A stretch of 64,000 bases of DNA, taken from assembly GCF_032062135.1 (NCBI RefSeq), contig NC_092859.1, positions 23,606,297 to 23,670,296 on the forward strand, in the 5' to 3' direction. This DNA comes from Pyxicephalus adspersus (lineage: Eukaryota; Chordata; Amphibia; Anura; Pyxicephalidae). The position numbers and the translations under genes are program-made. This document shows positions 34,497 to 64,000 of the stretch, one piece after another. Below the pieces are notes generated by a model that did no database searches, was not told the DNA's origin, and saw only the letters and a program-made list of their open reading frames with translations. Position 1 is the first letter of the stretch, and each line of letters starts with the position of its first letter.

Positions 34497-37400
34497 TCCA
34501 TGTTTTAAGCTTTTGTTTTATTATAAAAATTAATTCTTTGTTACAATTTGGCTTACAGTAATAATGAAACTTTATACACGGTCATCGGATGTTTTACTTT
34601 TTAATATACATAGCTTTAAAAGTAAAGCTCATATTTTACAAAAAAATCAAATTATATGAAAAAAGTAAAACTATGAATGAGTGGCTCTTGAGATGACCAA
34701 ATGTTGGTCGATAGCATAAAAAAACAATACATCCTTGTGCAGATCTGTCGTACCAGCGGCAGGAGATAGGAAGTGAACAGAATTAAAGCTTAAAGACAGA
34801 TACGACATTTGTACAGGATTGGTGCCGTTTCATAGATCTAAACCATCTTACATGGATCTCTAAACCTTTGCACTTACAAAAGCTATAAAACTTAACACAA
34901 ACCTAACAAAACGTACAAAGATGCAATCATTTTACCCTTCACTGTCCTGATGACTGAAAGGAGGTCTTAAGATGTAATACACATGTAATAATTTTAGCAA
35001 GTGTAGATCGGAAACACTACAGTTAGGCAGGAGGCCGGAAAATAAATGGCCTCAAGCACTAGCTATCAAGGAACATTACCGAGCAAACACCCTGTCCATT
35101 TAAAACCGTTTTTCTGAGAGCCGGTGTGTGGAAATATAGAGGAAGCTCTTACAGTTGGATTTCTGCTATCTTTATCACAGAAGAGAAACAAGACTTGTGC
35201 AAAAAGTGTGCAAAACTCTCAGTGGGAAGGGGCAGAGCATTGAATTATGAGAGGACCACAAGAAATGAAAAACATCAAAAAGATTACAGAGTAGTTGACC
35301 ATCTTCATCCTATATCCTTTCCCAGCATTCTCTAGTAAGTGGAAATATTTTTATTACCTTGCCCACCTAGGTGAAAGTTACAGCATCTCCTGTAAAGCTC
35401 ACCCACAACCACATAATACTCTTCTCTACAGTTATCCAATGCCCCTTCCCTTTTTGTAGCCACCATTAAAATACCTGGGGTGTTGGAAGCTCAGGAAGAG
35501 AGGTGACTTCACCCTTTTGCAGTGTGACGTTGCTTAGGCCTATTAGGATCACATCATGGGGGTCATCGGAAGAACTGGGCATTACCGTGGGCTCTGCAAA
35601 ACATTAAGTGACAGTGGAATGCTGGAAAGGAAAGTATATAAGGTGGTCTGGGATAATTCATGATCCTGAGTCAACAGGCTTTTCATTGCTTCAAGCAGGT
35701 TTTCTATTTTTTATCACAGGTCAAACTGAGGGCAGCTGCAGGTGAAAAGTACTGGTGAAAAGTACTGGTGTGTGAATTTGGAATCAGCTTATAAGCAGCT
35801 CAAACTGATGCCCTTGACAAGCTCAAAACCAAGGCCTAAATCAGGGTCACCATGTTCTTATTTAAAAAGGTGACAGGGTCCCTTTAAGCAAAAAGTAAAT
35901 TAAAGCACCCTTACAAGAATATCTGCCTATAGATTTGTGGAACATGGACACAGTCACAAATATATCTGTTTTAGTTACCCCAATATTGCAAATTGGAATG
36001 ATCAAGAATCATCTGAATTATATAAAACATTGGTCCGAGAAGAATATATTGTATAAAACCTGCACATCATAATACCTTCATCTTGTAATTTAAAGGGAAG
36101 AAAATAAAAATGACATCTGCTAGATGGAATGTTTAAAAAAAAAAAAAAAAAAGTGAATAATCATACAAGCATTGTAGGTAATGTGTTGCAGTAGTGCACA
36201 AGTAAATGGCACAGGTCCAATTTCCCCCGTGTCCATGAAGGAGTCAATAGAATGTCTGAGTTGAGGGTGCCCTAAGCCTGGGAAACAAAACAAAAGGCTG
36301 CAGCTAAGAATTTAAAGAATAACTTTACTTTGTTTATTACGGCTGGTTATTTATAGCCCCTCTGGCAGGTCAGAATTTCAATGCTGCAGTCTCCATAAGA
36401 CTCTGCAATATTCAACACTTCTAGGGGTGTCAGATGCCTGACTTCCACTGACTGCTGATATCTATACCAGTGTTAAATGATGTTGGGGGAATATAACCCA
36501 TGACCTAGCAAATGACAGGGACGCAGGCATCTGACAACTTGCGTGTTGAATGTCACAGAATCTTGGACCACTGCAGCACTGGTAAAGCTGCCAGAGAGGA
36601 GAGTACATTATTATTTTAGGCAAAAAACCTTGCTTTTAGCCTTGTGCTAAACTGCACTGCCAACTCTTATCATCCCAACCACTCGCTCCTGTAAGGCTAT
36701 AACAATGGACCTACAAAACAACTTTTGTTGTGGTCCTGCACAATCCTGTAGGCTTGAGTTTTCCATAGCATTGTACTATGTTGTAAGTTTTAGAATGTGT
36801 TTATCTAAGATGAACCTTAAATATGCACTTACTAAGCAAATTCATTCATCACAAAACCACTCATAACCCCCCTGAAGGACACCTTTTTTAACTCCTGTAT
36901 TCCGGTAAACGTAAGTAATTTTTTGAACATACTGCAAGGATATATAAATGAGATATACACTAGTAGAAAAATGTTACATTTTGTGTTTATAAATACAATA
37001 CAGTATCTACATCATATGCAGTATAAAAAAAACAAAATAACATTCGCAGCTTTTGAAAATAGAATTTTTTTTTTTTTCAAGCTTTGCCTACCAGAGGAAG
37101 ACTCTGCATACCTCAGGCAGGAGAAGGGTTAAAGTGAACCTGCCATGATCCAGGATGTACAGAAGAATATGACAAATACAAAAGACCTGAATCCTGGCAT
37201 GCAAATACCGGCCACCTCCTTTGCCAATGAAGCCAGTCTGACATTTGCATGCTATGGTACAAGGAGATCCAGGGCTACATTCCGAATAAAATACACAGGC
37301 ATGGCAGTGGTATAGTTTTGATCCTGTGCCATCTTTTGGATCATTTTAGGTCCATTTTAAACACAAAACCAAGCTACTTTGGTGATTCTAAGTGTACAAG

Positions 37401-39155
37401 CGAGCTGGAGGATCCCAGTTCCTGCGCACTGGTTTTTAGTGGTTTTACCCAGCATGTTTCTCTGAAATATTAGTGGTAAATTAAGTTTTGCAGGCCACAG
37501 AGCAGAAAGAAAAATCATGTAAGGACCTTTCAAATGTTATGGTAGGTCAGGGAAAAAAAACACAGCTTACAATATTTTTCCCCAGAGAGCAGCAGCAGGT
37601 ACAAGCCATCCCAAGAAGCATTGTGCTACAGCTGTCTACACAATTTTGTCTTTTTTTTTTTTGTAATAGATAACAATAGTGGAAGAGGAGATGGGTTAAT
37701 GATATTAGCTGACAAAAGACTTGTTTGTTCATTAAAATGTTGCATTGTCAAATATTAAATGCCTTCTGATTCTGAGGGTACATCTTGAGGGTAGGATAGT
37801 GGGCACGTTTGGCCGGGTCTCTCTACCTTGGATTCCTTGGCCTATCTAATTTCTAGTAATGCATGTCATTTCATGTGGACACATTTACTTCATAACATGA
37901 CCTGAGTGTGTATGAAATAAAAGCAACATTCAATGATGCATGCCTAACTCAGCATTAGGTAAAGCACTTCTTTTGGCACAATGGTTTAGGCATTCTTTAA
38001 CCTCAAAAGCAAAATCCTGTTAAACAGTCCCTCTCCTACACAATGGAAATCTGCACATTTACATATTGCAATTACTACAGCTCTGGTAGCAAATATATGA
38101 CTGTAGCTGGGGAGCAGGGGAAATACCTAAGTGTAGCATGGAAATGAGCAAAAGTTGCATGGTGTAGGAAATATCCTGCACAACAGAAAGCCGATTTTGA
38201 GGAAAAGCTTTAATGCTGTAAGAATATATGCCAGCAGTGGAACTTGCCATGGGGACTAGTCATGACAGCTGTCTTGTCACTATCCGTGCTTGCACCTACT
38301 CAGGTACAAGAATGTGTTGGCATAGCACTGCAGAGATGTGTCAGCCTTTAAAACGGAGCAAAACTTTAGTATGTGATAAAAAAAAGCAATTGCGACCAAT
38401 TCACTAAATTATAAAAACAAAATTATAGATTAAAATGAAATAAAATTAAATTTACATTGTAAAAGCTCAGTTATAAATACTGTAGGCCTGATTAAACAGA
38501 AAGCACTGAAAAAAATACAGAATCAGGTAAACTGGCAGGAAAAAAAAAACTGATCCTGGTTTACAGACGCATTGTAAATCTTCTCATTTTTATCATTTCA
38601 AATTCTTTATGGATAACATACTTCTGTTCAGCTTTCTTTTTTTTTTTTTTAAATCAAACACTAAAACACATGCATGTTATTGGCCTGGGAGGTGCCATCA
38701 GGAAGGATATTCCAGTGCCAATTGCTGCTCCTTGTATACTGCTCCGGTTGATCAGTCAACTCCTGTCGCTCTCACTCAGAATCTTTTTGGCATTAAGACT
38801 TCTTCTTTGCTTCCAATACTTCCACCTCAGCGTGCACTTAAGGCATTTTGTGTGTTCAGTTTGCAAAAATAGATATTTATATATATATATTTGTACAATA
38901 TAGTGTCAGGGCAGAAATCTTTTGTACAAAAACTTGGATAGGTTGGGGAATTAGCTGGGTTTTGGGTTTATTGAACAGGGATGAATGAGTGAGCTAAGAA
39001 AATATATAAATATCCTTTTTACTATGTACAAATAGGTCCGTTGGCCGAACACCCTGCTCACTTCTAAGGAGTTCTTCTGTGAAAATAGAACTGTACATGT
39101 AGCTTTCCTCAGATCCCTCTCCACAGGGTTTTTTGTATATACAGGCAAGGGGGTC
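34497..39155 (-). other. LRP6: Probable LRP6 3' UTR (long form)
   Basis: Below the LRP6 stop there is about 4.6 kb of AT-rich, largely non-repetitive sequence. AATAAA on the - strand occurs at 38972-38967 (close, short-UTR form), near 36336 and 35352, and at 34522-34517, after which the character changes. Vertebrate LRP6 mRNAs have UTRs of several kb, so the distal site is plausible. The end is inferred, not shown. It contains simple A/T runs (36137-36153, 38640-38651) and one open exon-like segment at 35475-35593, noted under findings. Confidence 0.4.
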
Positions 39156-63049
<23,894 letters not shown>

Positions 63050-63130
63050 CTAGGAAATAAAACAAAGGGAAAAGTCAAGAGATGTACTATAGCAATATAG
63101 AAATATCATATATCATATACATTCTCTATT

Positions 63131-63297
63131 TTGCACACATACTTCCATCCCCCTTCATTTGCATCATAAAACAAAAAGCCAGCTAAATAAAGGGAGTAAT
63201 ATATAGATCATAATATAGTCTATACATTTTGCACACATACTTCCATCACCTTACTTTCATCCTAATATAAAACAAAGCCAGCTACAAAGAAAGGGAG
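63131..63297. repeat. 98-bp-period duplication in LRP6 intron 3
   Basis: Two units starting TTGCACACATACTTCCATC at 63131 and 63229, each continuing to a shared AAAACAAA...GCCAGCTA and AAAGGGAG end. The stretch before each unit is also similar. A local tandem duplication, roughly 80-85% alike by eye. Confidence 0.75.
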
Positions 63298-64000
63298 AAC
63301 CCATTAATAAATGCAGAGGAGTGAGAATCGGGTAAATTTAACACACTGCTTTAATTATTGAAGTCCACAAAAATTGTGTTATCTTTGGCCTACGAAGAGA
63401 CACTTTACCGTAGCTCTAAAATGGCTTTTCAATATCACTGTGTGAATGTTTTTCACAGCAAAACAATGCTGATGTCTGCTACTGGGAAGATTCTGAGGGA
63501 ATAGAAACATGTCTACTAGTAGCCCTTATCATGGAAAATGTTACAAAAAAAAAAAAAAAATTGCAAAAACAAGGTAATAGACAAAAGCTAAGATACTATC
63601 TATAAAAGTATGGGAAGTTTGGGTAAAGCCTGGCAATACATAAAGGTAAGTACTCACCCTACACCCTAATTTCCCAAGGCAAAGACCAATATTTGCATTT
63701 CTAAAATGCTTTTTAATGAACCAAAACATTTATACTGTTAACAATATTCCCAGAAAGCCATTGTAGGACCCTTAGGGGCAGCTCCAAAACTTTAGTATTA
63801 AATATAATTTAGATTATATTTGTATGTAAATGTCTGTGCACATTAATCAGGGTCCATTCTGCCTCAAATAAAAGGCAGCGAGTGATTTCATGTCATATAG
63901 CTGGTCACAAGGAACTCTTTATGCAATCAGTCTGAGAGCGCACTGAAACAAAGGAGACTTTATGGAAAATCATGGAAAGTACGGCTTGTGTCCGCTGCCA
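63298..64000. other. LRP6: LRP6 intron 3, right edge
   Basis: AT-rich intron sequence with no exon-like match to LRP6 exon 3, which must lie beyond the window. A run of A occurs at 63544-63560. Confidence 0.5.

Overview
The window is vertebrate nuclear DNA, most likely from a frog (anuran amphibian). It is AT-rich and dense in L1-type LINEs, Tc1/mariner, hAT-like and TTAA-flanked elements, carries intronless TRIM genes of the kind expanded in frogs, and preserves the vertebrate order BCL2L14 -> <- LRP6. There is nothing prokaryotic: no operons, CRISPR arrays, tRNA or rRNA genes. Two runs of N (8965-9470 and 56645-57492) are assembly gaps. The species was not identified.

Left part (1-18.2 kb): a repeat-rich block with two tandem TRIM-type E3 ubiquitin ligase genes on the + strand. 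TRIM-A (8727-10321) is broken by an assembly gap and lacks the first half of its RING where it abuts a LINE. TRIM-B (16468-18021) is a complete single-exon RING / B-box / coiled-coil / PRY-SPRY protein of 517 residues. The LINE on the - strand (about 3310-8727) holds two younger elements: a hAT-like MITE with a perfect 8-bp target duplication and a TTAA-flanked piggyBac-like MITE. A second LINE on the + strand (about 11120-16189) separates the two TRIM genes and carries a Tc1-type transposon with IR/DR-style ends.

Middle part (18.2-32.5 kb): a gene-poor spacer, a degenerate minisatellite at about 23.9-24.64 kb, then BCL2L14 (Bcl-G) on the + strand. Five coding exons splice in phase to a 282-residue protein with a BH3-like and a BH2-like motif. 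Its introns hold a hAT-like MITE, a multi-hairpin MITE and a short retroinsert with a 17-bp target duplication. A decayed Tc1 copy lies just beyond its 3' end.

Right part (34.5-64 kb): LRP6, the Wnt co-receptor, on the - strand. Twenty exons, numbered 4 to 23 by the usual 23-exon layout, were located at base resolution from consensus splice sites and phase continuity. They run from the end of beta-propeller 1 to the stop codon; exons 1-3 lie beyond the right edge. Propellers 2-4, four EGF modules, three LDLR-A modules, the membrane span and the PPPSP-type tail motifs are all present.

The genes do not form a joint system. LRP6 acts at the plasma membrane in Wnt/beta-catenin signalling, BCL2L14 is a BCL2-family protein, and the TRIMs are probably immune-type ubiquitin ligases. 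The most notable signals are the nested transposons, the TRIM/LINE junction, the multi-hairpin MITE, the minisatellite in the 5' region of BCL2L14, and small changes in the LRP6 cytoplasmic tail.
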